From Batillaria attramentaria (Eukaryota; Mollusca; Gastropoda; Batillariidae), in assembly GCA_018292915.2 (NCBI GenBank), contig JACVVK020000032.1:1139501-1203500 (forward strand): a stretch of DNA of 64,000 nucleotides, read 5' to 3'. Shown here in pieces: positions 51,215-59,756 of this stretch. Numbering within the stretch: the stretch's first letter is position 1; each line of letters opens with the position of its first letter. The notes under the pieces were generated by a model that worked only from the letters and a program-made list of their open reading frames with translations, ran no database searches and was not told where the DNA came from. The translations under genes and the position numbers were made by a program.

Positions 51215-54200
51215 TGTGTATGGATGATGTTTGTACTGTAAATTAGACATTCATGATCAGTAACTATGAACACATGCACACATGCAAGTGTATGATTCAC
51301 TGAGATACCAGAAACCGAACACACTGGAAACAGGCTAACTCCCTTATGTGCTGTGAGTGAAATAGCTGGATGACTAGCACAACTGCAATGTGTAGGGTCG
51401 CCTCAGTGTCAATGACATAATGATCCGTCTATTGCCTATACCTGTGCCATGTAATCACCTGCTGCTGTGCATTACGCCAGCTTCTAAGTGAACTGCAGTC
51501 GGTGTAAAGGATAAAGGCAGGTTTACTTGTACTGGTGAAAGTATTAATTCCAAAGGGGGAGGGGGAGGGGGAGGGGGAGGAGGTGGGGCACAAAAGACAC
51601 AGAAATACGCACTGACCCTACTCATATCTCCACCAGAATATAAACAAGGAAATCAAGCAAGACAGATAGGCGTGGGTGGGTGGGTGTTTGGGAGTTTAAC
51701 GTCCTTTTCCACCACATACGGGTGATATCGAAGACGGGCCAACGATGAAAAAGCCAGCACAAATATTTGGCCCCAGCCGGGATACGAACTCACGACCCGA
51801 GCATTACTATTAGAAATCCAACGCTCTACCATTCGGCCACCCAGGCACAAACTGACAAAGGAAGAACAAACAAGATGAGCTGTATGAGAGGAAAATTAAT
51901 GGACAAGCATGGAGATGACTTTTTGTTTTTTTACTACTTGTGGTGTTTTTCTCCTTACCTGTAGACTTGTCAGGTCACCAGCTATGTCCAAAGGAACCAG
52001 CGTGTCTTCACTAACACTTGACTTGATCCTTGACTGTGCTGCAAGGGGGGAAAGAAAGTGGTCAGACACATGACGTGTATAATCACAAAGTATGTCCTGG
52101 CCAGATTTAACATCTAGAAGAAGAAGAAAAAAAACACAAAAAACACACAACACACACAGAGAGAGCAACAACAACAACAACGAAGGTCACTGAGCTGACA
52201 CAACAAACAAGCTGACAAAACTGACACCGACCCCACGTTGCATAATTCGAATTACTGACGGAACTAAGCCTGACCAAAGTTACACGTCACTGTCCCCCCT
52301 GTAGTTCAGGACTGTGCCCGAAAAAATCTACCTCAAACCTGAGGTAACCTGCGAGCTGTCCCTACTTACCCGTGTTGTGCGCCAATGACCGCGTGATTTT
52401 CGGGCTGAGCCCTGATCTGCTTGACTGAGATGCCGTGTCGAATGACAGTACTCTATCTGCATTGATCGGCATAGCCTTGCGTGATATTCTGCTATCCGAG
52501 AGCTTTCCGGAAATCTGCCGGCTATTTTTCTTCTCCTTCCTTTTTCTCTTCAGTCTAATGACAAGCCGCACAAGCTGCTTCACAAGCGCCCACCAACACA
52601 TCTTCAGCAAAGAAAGGAAGCGATGCCCCCTCTTGCTGTGATCAACTTGATTTGCTGGTTAAAATTTTGTCATGAGAAGCGTCGTTAAAGCGGGGAGTCC
52701 GCCCATGCTGGTTTAGTTTCGGGTTTTGCCAAAGCAGCGGCTTTGGAGTTTCGGGGGCAGCATCAACAAATACACGTGCAACTGGCTGAACAGATTTCAC
52801 TTTTCACGGACTGACGAGCAACGGGTAGCCAGTGCAGGCGGGTGGCAGGTGCACCGCTGAGTTAAAAAGTGTTTTGGTGGACACCCGCAAGAGCAGATGA
52901 TTGGCTATTTATCGCAACAAAGCAAGGGTGGGGAGCGCCGGAGGGCTGAGGTGGGGAACTGACCAGAATGTGTTTTCGCTGCGAGTCGGTTTTCGAGTCT
53001 GTGAGAACTGACCGGCCGCGATTTTGGACGGCCGCTACTTATTATTCTTTGTATTCTGATGTCAGTCATGGGCGGCTTAGTGCGTGACTGAAAAGCACTT
53101 CCGGACACAGAAGCCGCCATCTGCTGCCCAGTGCTGCCTGCCCCCGTAATAAGGACATCACTGCGTCTGAAAGCTATTGTCATTTCTATGAGCGACGGTC
53201 AGGTGTCTACTGATGGGCGCCGTTACGGCTCAACGCCTTCCCGCGGTGGCGGTCTTATGATTGATCACCTAGCCGGATTGATTTTTGCCACTAAGTCAGT
53301 GTGAGGAGTGCACTGATGATGTCAGTGAAACAGACAAAAGCTGGGCGACTGAGCCACTGTAAGTCAAAGACGCTGAACTGACGTGATTGTCGCCGATACC
53401 ATCACGTAACGGGCGCGGATCGGCAACGACGGCGCGGGACGATGGTGGACTGAGACTGCCGGCCCGTCAGTTTCAGGGCAGACAGGATTAGGGAGGTGCG
53501 AGACCGTGACGATAGAGATGGGGTTACGCGGGTTGGGTGGCACGGGAGCCTGATGAGGACACAACTGACCAAGAAGTCTGTACAACTTCTGGACAATACA
53601 TGCACTAGTATGCGGTGATGGCATGTGGAACTGCAGAAGTTTTTGAAAGGTAAGAAGCATACAAAGAGTGACTTGCAATGTTTAGCCATTGCCTTTGCCG
53701 GTCTATCATATGGCTTGATTTGGACACAGGAGTGGTGATGGGCCAGAATGAGTGAGAATATAAAGCGACTGAGGCCGGGAACATATATATCAGCTGTTGT
53801 TCTCTTCCATTTGTCACCATAATCTCTGTCCTGAGGGAAGATATCTTTACAAAACACTACACCACATCTGCATTCCTATCTGCCCTAAGAACAACTCCTG
53901 ACGTCAAAGTAACTCTTAAATAAAAATGCTGGGCTATTACACTGCTGCTCAGTGAAGCACATCCACCTGTAATCAGTCTTATTCAGGCGATGAAAACTAT
54001 TGGCAAACATTACAGTGTGCAAACTTCAGTACCCTTCTCGGCTACACCTTGAATTGTTCAGGGAACCTGGTCTCTGGGTTTCAACACAGAACCCCCCACC
54101 CCCCCCCCTTCCCCAAACTTGAACAAACAAACAAACAAACAAAAAAACCCCACAAATAAACCCAAAACAAACAAACAAATCACGAACAACAACAAACGAC

Positions 54201-56308
54201 AAAAATCCCAAACACACACAAAAACATACAGACTGAGCAACACAGAAGCAAAACAAATAAGAAAAACTGTAAATCCGTGTGTGTATGTATCTCTACATGA
54301 TTTCTCACCTTGCTGCTGAATCTCAATAATCTGCTCCACTCCACGACTAAAGTCGTCAAAGCTTATCTGACCTCGGCCCTCTGGGTCGAGCAAGTTGATA
54401 ACGCCTGTTATTTCCTGGTGACGAAAAACATCAGATGATACAAATTAGAACACATCTCATCAAAATGTCTCACAATATCATTTTTTTAAAAAAAAGGGGG
54501 GGGGGGGTATTTGAACAGTTACAAAAATCCTCTACCTGGCATACAGTAATGGTCTGTAGAAGCGTTTGCCTGCAGTTATCAAGGGTACCACTGCAGCCTT
54601 GGGCATCATATCTCCTGTGTCAAGGCTGAACTTACAAATCAGCTTGGTGGTGTGACCATTAATTACTGACTGAAAACCAAGACAGTTACCTGTAATAGCA
54701 TGGTGCATGCACTTTTGTCAATGTCACTTTGGTTTAACTCTCTCTGTGCTATGATCACCATCTGGGGCCCTCATGTTAAAGTTTGGTTGCGAACGTCCCA
54801 TTTATGGGATCACCAACTTTCTGTTTTTATTCTCAGTTATGACATCATGAAGTGCTGAACTAAATAGCCATAGCAAAACATTTCTATGGGTCAAAGGGAA
54901 GCAACCATGTATCAGTATACTAGTGGGAAAACTCTCAGCATGGAGAGAGTTCAAATAATAATAATAATGAGGATTTGTCTGGCGCCCAACCTCCTGCTGA
55001 AGTGTTAAACAGATCTGTGAAGAAAAAAGAAAGAAGAAGAATATTTTGGCCATAAACAGAGTGCTACAAGGGCTGAAACCAGAAACACAATACGATTACA
55101 TGACTGTACTTCCAATTTGATCCAGGAGGCAGTCTGAAACTGTCTCAACGCAAGGAAACATGTGCCAGTTGTGAAAAATAAGCAAACTACGCACACCATG
55201 ATCTACATGCTAGGGGCACACACACACATACACACAGTGACACACCCATACACTCAACCTTCTCAACAAATCAGCACCGCGATTTCTTTTCTGGAAGAAT
55301 ATGAATGCACGTACATACATCTTTTCAACTTTACACACTAACTATGCACCTTGTGCTGATGTTATGCGTGCAAAACCCTTGAACACAGTCTGAATCGGAC
55401 ACTCGTAACTGAAACAACCAAATTCCCAACTGTCCGTCCAACCGCCTGTGTCAGAGACAATAATACATTAATAGACCTGTTTGCCAGGCTCTGCTGGTAT
55501 CATGTTCAGTCACGGGGCAGAGTCACAATTAAATCCACCGAATCAATAAGACCAAAAAGACACGTTTCAATATCCTGAGGTTGCTAACCTAAACGTTGTA
55601 CGTCCATCATCATCATCTGTATTTTGAGTCGATCCCTCCCCCTCCTGCACACCCATTCCACAGGTACACAATGTCATGTTTCCTCCCGGTCTATCGGTGA
55701 TGGATGTGTTTCACCACTGAAATAAACGTTCGAAAACGAAACACCACAGTACGCTACACGGTAGTATGACACCAGTGGTACTGTGTCAATACGTACTCAA
55801 TTATCTGTCACTGGATGTCAAAAACCGTAGATGGCAACCTCCCTCCTTACCTCTTCGCCCTCGGCACCGAAGTGATCTTTGGCCAGTCCCTTGAAATGGT
55901 CAACGTCAATGTATCCGTCTTTGTCCTCGTCACACAGGTCAAAAATAGCTTTAAATTTATCAGCACTATCGTACGGATCATCCATATCATCAGCCGGTAG
56001 CACACGCCTAAACCTGTGAATCACCTGGCGTGTATCAGCTACCTTCCATTATTGTCGGGGGACGCCTAGGTGTGACAACAGGATGTCAAGCCGCTTTGAA
56101 AAAGTAGTCCGCGTCGAACGCACCGTGGTCTGGGATATTTTAGGGCACAATGTAAACGCGTGAATAAGAAGTATCCTACTTGAGTGTATGTTCTTGGTTT
56201 TTACCGTCACTAAACTGTAGCACCGGCTCAATGTGCAGATCGTAAGTTGTCAACCCACCTGGCGGAGTGATAAAGCCAGTTGACGTTGGGGGCGGCCCCT
56301 TGAGGCAT
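35369..56308 (-). CDS. RAB11FIP3/4: Rab11 family-interacting protein 3/4 (class II FIP), complete gene, 16 coding exons
   Basis: Class II Rab11-FIPs are dimeric coiled-coil effectors that bind GTP-Rab11 (and Arf GTPases) on recycling endosomes and work in endosome positioning and cytokinesis. The coding exons, in transcript order, are 56308-56259, 56013-55851, 54414-54309, 52038-51959, 47305-47088, 46416-46336, 44134-44096, 43748-43634, 43310-43207, 42781-42691, 42270-42221, 41751-41670, 41163-41026, 40269-40123, 36067-35927 and 35488-35369. All joins keep frame with GT/AG borders; the total is 1725 nt, 574 aa (human FIP4 is about 637). Two EF-hand-like loops lie at residues 45-56 and 81-92, the second degenerate. 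An acidic/Ser-rich linker follows, then coiled coil from about residue 270 to the end. The last about 60 residues are the Rab11-binding domain, with FNLRLKQYVDRIII and NPSLLEIKGF. FIP3 and FIP4 split within vertebrates, so one invertebrate gene is expected to represent both. Confidence 0.93.
35927..36067 (-). CDS. RAB11FIP3/4: FIP exon 15, upstream half of the Rab11-binding region
   Basis: Encodes 47 residues starting ENRVLQGSNEDLNAQLMNRC and ending ELEHLTKEE. The NEDLNAQL segment corresponds to NDDLNGQI of vertebrate FIP3/4. Acceptor TTTTGCAG, donor GAG|GTACTC, phase 0. Confidence 0.95.
36139..36228 (-). CDS. Possible alternative terminal exon of the FIP gene
   Basis: A TTTTGCAG acceptor at 36229 is followed by 29 open codons (EISRLASKAVLNERALHKK onward) and TAA. 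It is in phase with exon 14. If used instead of exon 15 it would give a FIP lacking the Rab11-binding domain. Exon 14 already runs into exon 15 without a gap, so this is not needed for the main protein. It may be chance. Confidence 0.25.
   Translation of the reverse strand, partial: EISRLASKAVLNERALHKKVLAKHAVKFS
36953..37018 (+). repeat. TG-GA compound microsatellite in a FIP intron
   Basis: About 15 TG units followed by about 17 GA units. Confidence 0.95.
37604..37659 (+). repeat. 28-bp tandem duplication in a FIP intron
   Basis: GACATGCACTAGCATGGCAT... occurs twice (37604-37631 and 37632-37659), differing at one base. Confidence 0.9.
39310..39483 (-). mobile_element. tRNA-derived SINE in a FIP intron, diverged
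   Basis: Same family, minus strand, with several substitutions in the body. It lies in the intron between FIP exons 14 and 15 and is co-oriented with the gene. Confidence 0.8.
40123..40269 (-). CDS. RAB11FIP3/4: FIP exon 14, coiled coil approaching the Rab-binding domain
   Basis: Encodes LLDELGKELEDLRRYKIEVE, then a Gly/Ser-containing linker (TGVRSPSGNISELPGR), then YMDLQQEIHKLKE. The LEDLRRYK motif followed by a flexible linker parallels the vertebrate class II layout. Donor GAG|GTGAGT. Confidence 0.95.
40428..40737 (+). pseudogene. Non-LTR retrotransposon 3' end in a FIP intron
   Basis: Frame RLPSTDDTSKKRHGARSFKN then AAPKLWNPLPETVKEAVSIT and AFRKRLKTHLF, a typical C-terminus of non-LTR retrotransposon polyproteins. 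It ends with GTGCGCTATATCAATC and a CAT repeat. It is antisense to the FIP gene, between exons 14 and 13. Confidence 0.85.
41026..41163 (-). CDS. RAB11FIP3/4: FIP exon 13, coiled coil
   Basis: Encodes 46 residues from EKIELQERMLEKQEMYNMLY to RERRSMGQ. The MYNMLYDDHERL segment matches the MDLYKRMMDKLRQNR region of vertebrate FIP3/4 in position. Donor CAG|GTGGGT. Confidence 0.95.
41670..41751 (-). CDS. RAB11FIP3/4: FIP exon 12, coiled coil
   Basis: Encodes LHRIEGEYETVKEEASKLRH then EINKLRA. Acceptor GGCAG, donor GCT|GTGAGT, phase 0. Confidence 0.93.
41874..42153. mobile_element. MITE with GGGCCCG termini, copy 2, in a FIP intron
   Basis: The same element as at 15161, inverted, 280 bp. It sits between FIP exons 12 and 11, beginning about 120 bp from exon 12. 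Confidence 0.87.
42221..42270 (-). CDS. RAB11FIP3/4: FIP exon 11, coiled coil
   Basis: A 50-nt exon encoding ARRDREKSEELDYVAS. Acceptor GTTGCAG, donor TCAAG|GTGAGA leaving two bases. Confidence 0.91.
42691..42781 (-). CDS. RAB11FIP3/4: FIP exon 10, coiled coil
   Basis: Encodes VIYLEEQLRDMELRGEERVK followed by EERRKQQDLM. A CCATAG acceptor supplies one base, and the donor is ATG|GTAAAG, phase 0. Confidence 0.93.
43207..43310 (-). CDS. RAB11FIP3/4: FIP exon 9, coiled coil begins
   Basis: Encodes VRYLESQLLRLTDSQVETTN and KQTRLKEENGVLVQK, a clear heptad pattern. Donor is CAAAA|GTGAGT, leaving two bases. Confidence 0.93.
43489..43543 (+). repeat. CA microsatellite in a FIP intron
   Basis: About 26 CA units, between exons 9 and 8. 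Confidence 0.95.
43634..43748 (-). CDS. RAB11FIP3/4: FIP exon 8
   Basis: TTTTTAG acceptor and AGG|GTACGG donor. It encodes QLQRSSRDVTPNSTRRSSFG then SDEIFDDIDGNFQDLNGR. The Ser/Arg-rich part followed by an acidic stretch resembles the segment just before the coiled coil in vertebrate FIP3/4. Confidence 0.9.
44096..44134 (-). CDS. RAB11FIP3/4: FIP exon 7 (39-nt mini-exon)
   Basis: A short exon with TTTCAG acceptor and CAAG|GTTGGT donor. It encodes PNRRLLTTAALA plus split codons. Its length is a multiple of three with the same entry and exit split, so it could be a cassette skipped without frameshift. Confidence 0.78.
46336..46416 (-). CDS. RAB11FIP3/4: FIP exon 6, acidic linker
   Basis: Encodes RQEVTDEENYEDYGEVESEA, strongly acidic, then DVSDQG. 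It enters with one base and exits with two (CT|GTAAGT), consistent with both neighbours. Confidence 0.88.
46564..46700 (-). mobile_element. Retroelement 3' end in a FIP intron, family with an AAGAAC tail
   Basis: Homologous to 8112-8225. It begins with ACAAGAACAAGAACAAGAAC followed by CTTTATTTTACAATGG, and ends at an A-rich run (46678-46700). Confidence 0.75.
47088..47305 (-). CDS. RAB11FIP3/4: FIP exon 5, acidic/Ser-rich linker
   Basis: Encodes QDKVSPLSQSTFVEYDF then a low-complexity acidic stretch with PPASEDEGDSALSGRSSEIN. The acceptor reads TTGCAGCAG, a tandem NAGNAG site, so one Gln may be optional (exon start 47305 or 47302). Donor AACAG|GTGAGT leaves two bases. Confidence 0.9.
50572..50745 (+). 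repeat. Dispersed repeat E, copy 2
   Basis: Matches 15556-15745 in the same order of motifs (CCCTGTAGGGCACGAG, CTATAGCAAA, GTGTTGAAGACA). Confidence 0.72.
50876..51070 (+). repeat. Tandem duplication of a unit of about 95 bp ending in GA repeats
   Basis: Two units (50876-50971, 50972-51070) start GTTTTAAAAATCTTTGCCTG and end in GA repeats. The second has an extra GAGTT. A third diverged copy of the same unit is at 17228-17330. Confidence 0.88.
51173..51213 (+). repeat. GT microsatellite in a FIP intron
   Basis: About 19 GT units. Confidence 0.94.
51556..51585 (+). repeat. GGGGGA tandem repeat (G-quadruplex candidate)
   Basis: Four or more runs of five G separated by single A. It lies in the intron after FIP exon 4. 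Confidence 0.9.
51668..51847 (-). mobile_element. tRNA-derived SINE in a FIP intron
   Basis: Near-full copy in the intron after FIP exon 4, first subfamily, with a 6-base insertion (near ATTACTATTAG) in the anticodon-like part. Confidence 0.86.
51959..52038 (-). CDS. RAB11FIP3/4: FIP exon 4
   Basis: The acceptor is CTTGCAG, and two leading bases complete a codon from either exon 3 or exon 1b. It encodes SRIKSSVSEDTLVPLDIAGD and ends LTSLQ at CAG|GTAAGG, phase 0. This is the first exon shared by both predicted isoforms. Confidence 0.9.
52370..52601 (-). CDS. RAB11FIP3/4: FIP alternative first exon 1b (isoform without EF-hands)
   Basis: An ATG at 52601 (A at -3) opens 77 codons: MCWWALVKQLVRLVIRL, a Lys/Arg cluster, then a Ser-rich stretch ending SLAHNTG at a strong ACGG|GTAAGT donor. 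Exit phase is 1, identical to exon 3, so it joins exon 4 (AQSRIKSS) in frame and gives a 545-aa protein without EF-hands. The amphipathic, Cys-containing, basic N-terminus could touch membrane; that is inference. I do not recognise this segment in other families. Confidence 0.8.
52602..54308. other. Upstream of alternative exon 1b, candidate second FIP promoter
   Basis: The sequence just upstream of exon 1b (to about 53,200) is free of microsatellites and relatively CpG-containing, as expected of a promoter, but no core element is clear. Confidence 0.35.
54309..54414 (-). CDS. RAB11FIP3/4: FIP exon 3, second (degenerate) EF-hand
   Basis: Encodes LLDPEGRGQISFDDF after EITGVIN. The loop has Glu at position 3 and Arg at 5, so metal binding is unlikely; vertebrate class II FIPs are similarly degenerate here. 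Of two nearby AG sites (CACCAG and AACAG) only CACCAG at 54415 keeps phase 0 from exon 2. The exon leaves one base (phase 1). Confidence 0.93.
55851..56013 (-). CDS. RAB11FIP3/4: FIP exon 2, first EF-hand
   Basis: Encodes FKAIFDLCDEDKDGYI followed by DVDHF, a canonical calcium-loop pattern (Asp at loop positions 1, 3 and 5, Gly at 6, Ile at 8). Position 12 is His rather than the usual Glu, so Ca2+ affinity may be low. Donor is GAG|GTAAGG, phase 0. Confidence 0.92.
56259..56308 (-). CDS. RAB11FIP3/4: FIP exon 1a (start codon of the EF-hand isoform)
   Basis: The start codon at 56308 has G at -3. The exon encodes MPQGAAPNVNWLYHSA and leaves two bases (AG) before a GTGGGT donor. The following acceptor (CACAG, 56014 side) supplies one base, which restores frame into FRRVLPADD. 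The phase match supports the exon. The alternative is a start at the in-frame ATG at 55985 in exon 2, which also has a good context. Confidence 0.62.
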
Positions 56309-56309
56309 G

Positions 56310-56333
56310 TCAACACACGGAGCAGAGCAGCAT
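56310..56333 (-). promoter_or_regulatory. Upstream ORF, 7 codons, ending 1 nt before the FIP start
   Basis: ATG at 56333 encodes MLLCSVC followed by TGA. The stop is separated by one C from the predicted main ATG at 56308. If the transcript begins upstream of 56333, this arrangement could reduce translation or force reinitiation. The transcription start is unknown. Confidence 0.4.
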
Positions 56334-57110
56334 GAGATAGGAGGAGGTGTGTGTGTGTGTGTGTGTGCCTGGGGGGGGGGGGGGGTTCCTCAGCAAAATG
56401 AGGAAGCAGTCAAAAGATCGGGATTTTAGGTCAGTGTCACTGACTGAGTGAACTTGTCTAGTCATGACGCGGACAGACTGACGTATTCAGTGCCGGACGG
56501 ACTGCAGTGAATCAGTGAGACAAGAACCGCCAGGTGAACCGTATCCCCCCCCCCTCCCGCCACCAACTTAAGGCCGGGGGGGGGGGGGGAGGGCGGGGGT
56601 CCTAGAAAGAGTATCACATCTACCCGGCCGCCTTTCACCTCTCCGGCACAACACCGCTCAACTGCCGGCAGTCGGTGTTCAGCCGTTAATGTTGATTTTC
56701 AGTTTCACCGAGTTGGCGTTACGTTATGCCAAACTGAGAAAACCTGAATACCTCTGCATAGGGTAACCCGACCGACCCCTTTTCAAGTCAGTTTGCCGCC
56801 GACTTAAGCGTTTTCTTTAAAGATTTAGCCCCCCCCCCCCCCCCAAAAAAAAAAGAAAAAAGTAGTGACACAAAAAAAAACAAAACCAAGAACACATACG
56901 TGTATTACGATTCTTCCTACTGATACCGGCGCTGCGGCCTCTCTGTGTCGTCTGCCAGGCGGCTCAGTGTAGAAGAAGAAACTGAAACTCTAATGTGCAG
57001 CAGCATTCCTGTAAGTTGACTGAAACCCCAGGTTGCTCACCATGAAACCAATGATCTTTCATTAAAAAAAAAAGGTTTCTAACTAACCTATCCATTTTTT
57101 TTTTCTGCCA
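56334..57110. other. Upstream of the FIP long-form start; promoter expected here
   Basis: Contains a GT repeat and G runs (56,348-56,385), C/G homopolymer runs (56,546-56,590, 56,828-56,844) and no recognisable TATA box. Confidence 0.35.
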
Positions 57111-57600
57111 CAACTCTTTGCCGGCTCCAGTGGTGTTCCTCCCTGGTAATGGGTGGAATCCACGGAGGGCTCGGAAGCTCAGTGGGGCAATTTTTATTAT
57201 GCATGATGATGGAGATGAGGATGATGGTAAGATGATCAGTGCTGTGGAGGTCCGTGTGGTTTGGGACTGCGGGACAGGGCCGCATTCCACGCTTCCTGTC
57301 ATAAATATCCCGGCATTAACCAGGCCCGGGAGCTACGGCACCTGCGGTGCCGGCCGTGTAATCATCCACATCATAAGACTGACGTGTCATACCAAGGGAA
57401 GCACGCCCCAAAGTCGCAGTCGAAGTGGGTGAAGCTCGGCTGTGTGGCAACAGCCTCCCCATTGGGCCCATAGCACACCCGCTCTGGGTAGGAGCCGACC
57501 TAGGTTGGAAACATCCCGCTTGCCTCGGCTGGGACTCGAACCCGGGTCTCCCGGCCGGTCTATAGTCCGAAGTGCTAACCACTACACTACGGCGGCCGGT
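57111..57600 (-). mobile_element. tRNA-headed SINE-like element B, long copy
   Basis: On the minus strand it begins CGGCCGCCGTAGTGTAGTGG with B-box GGGTTCGAGTCCCAG and extends about 490 nt to CAACTCTTTG. Its last 32 bases (57111-57142) recur exactly at 27812-27843, so this is a family end. Possibly a SINE with a long non-tRNA body. Confidence 0.7.
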
Positions 57601-58775
57601 CCTTTTTTTTTTGGAGGGGGGGGGGGATGTACGTTACAGTTAGCGCATCCCCGCCCGCCGCCCCCCTCCCCCCCCCCATCACGGCGCGGCAGCCGCCGGT
57701 CTCTGTCAGTATTACCAAAGACCTTGGCATCAGATCTTTGGTATCACTCTGTAATGACTAGATGAGTTCACTGATACACGCACATGCAATAACACCCCAA
57801 CGTAGGAACGACATTTATAAATAAATAAATGGCCACACTGAAGCAAGTAAATGTACTCCATCTCCGGCTGTATTAATTTCGGGGGGGGGGGGGGGGGGGG
57901 GAAGGGGCGTAATAGTTATGAAGTTATTATTACACTGTATTATTATTATTTTTTTTTTAGCCTTCTCAAGTTAACACTGATCCAACATCATGGTCCGTTC
58001 GGATTACCTCCAGCGAAGTATTCATCAGTAGTCAGTACATGTAGTTCTTTCTATGTTACAGTTTGAACTGACGAGATAAAAAGTCAGTATCAGTGCGCAC
58101 GGAGGCCGGGAGGGGGCCGGGGGAGCGGTGGTGGTGGTAAACAAAATGGACGCCCTTTTCGCCGACGACTGGACTGCTCTCATCTAAAGCCGTTGTTTTA
58201 AAACTAGACATGAGCATATACACATCTCAGTTCAGATTTTCACGTAGTAAAGTATTAGTATAGGCCGGTTTAAGGGTAGCCGCAAAACGGCCCTTTTTAT
58301 CGTTCTAACCGACAACCGAAAATGCAAAGTGTTTTTTTCCGCTGCTATGGCGTTGAAGTTGAAAAAAGGCGGTGATATGACGTGGTAACCCGCCGGCTGG
58401 TGGTGCCAGAGACATAAAAAAATGTTATGTATGTCTCTGGTGGTGCAATGATTTGGAGCGGCATAGCACCCCCCCCCCCCCCCAAAAAAAAAAAAAAAAA
58501 CCCCAAACCCCCCCCCAAAAAAACCAACAAAAAACCAACAACAAACCAACAAAAAACAAACACTGAAAAAACAAAGCCAACAAAAAACAACAACTAACTC
58601 AACAACAACAAAAACCGCCCGTCCATTTTGTTTCATACCCGGTGTAGGTATTCTGTTTTGTGTCCCATGTTCCCGCATTCCTCAGAGGAACTTGAAATTA
58701 CTAATATCAGTCTGGCGACTGAGATGCTGGAAGAAGAGATACCTGTAGGTGTGTTTCGGCCATGTCAGTCAAAAC

Positions 58776-59159
58776 GGGTCCTACTAATTACCGAAAACAA
58801 CCGAAAACGACCGAAAACAACTCTTAAAACGCGTAGAACGTAGTTAAAACATAGAAATAACAACACACAAACATGATTAAAGAAAAAGAGGCATTAAACT
58901 AGTTTAAAGGAAAAAAGTACTTATTCACTCCAAGAGAACACGACGAAATGAACGTGTCTCCCAAGGGAAGCGACTCAGTCTGGTCCGGACTGGTTATTTT
59001 CTGCAATATCACCTTTTTTTCCTTTTAGCTTTTTTTTAAGGCCATTTTTTTCACCGTTAATCATGTTTGTGTGTTGTTATTTCTATGTTTGAACCGCGTT
59101 CTATCCGTATTAAGAGTTGTTTTCGGTCGTTTCGTTGTTTTCGGTAATTAGTAGGACCG
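58776..59159. mobile_element. Long-TIR MITE (384 bp) with 9-bp duplication, Mutator-like
   Basis: TIRs of about 105 bp (58776-58880, 59057-59159) begin with GGTCCTACTAATTACCG. AGTCAAAAC is present at 58767-58775 and 59160-59168. Long TIRs with a 9-bp duplication are the usual mark of Mutator-like elements. No transposase is present. Confidence 0.88.
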
Positions 59160-59756
59160 AGTCAAAACTGACGGAAAAAGACTGAAACCACACACGCGAC
59201 CGTACAAAACTCCGAAGCATTTGAAAAGGTTTCAATACGCTAGCTTTAAACGTGGCTGACACTTAAATGATTTTTGTCGCCGCACTCTCTCCAGTCTTGT
59301 TTGAAGAAGGTCGGCACAGCACTGATCAGCTTGGAAGTTTTGGTGCGGCCATGCCGGCTGTGTCCATTCCGTAACCGTTACGCCAGCAACACATTTGACT
59401 TGAGCGGTTTCCGAAAAAGGTTGAGTCCGTCGAGTTATACATCACATGCGTGTTTTTTGTTTTTTTTTTCCCTGGAGTCTGAATCTAACTAACTGGTCTC
59501 GGTTCTCACCATTTCTATTCTTAGCGCGCTAGCAGATGGAGGGGGCATAGCAAAACTCAATTGTAGCAGAGAAGGGGAATAAATCTTTAAATGGGTAAAA
59601 CATAAGGCTTCAAGAGTTATCTATGATTCCCGAGCTGTCAATGGTAATCGATTCTGGATGATACAAAGATCAGATTCTGTGCGTCTGATTAAGAAAAGAA
59701 GAAAACAAATCAGAGAAGCAGTGCAGCCTCCCTACATGTGCATAGATTTTTTTCAA

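Larger units (their letters stand above)
47306..51667. other. Intron between FIP exons 5 and 4, proximal part
   Basis: Large intron with poly-G runs (about 47,500 and 47,710), GA repeats near 49,045-49,105 and repeats listed separately. No internal exon recognised. Confidence 0.55.

Noticed and set aside
54405..54410. The AACAG acceptor for FIP exon 3
   Set aside because: It breaks the frame from exon 2; the CACCAG acceptor at 54415 keeps phase and adds EITG.
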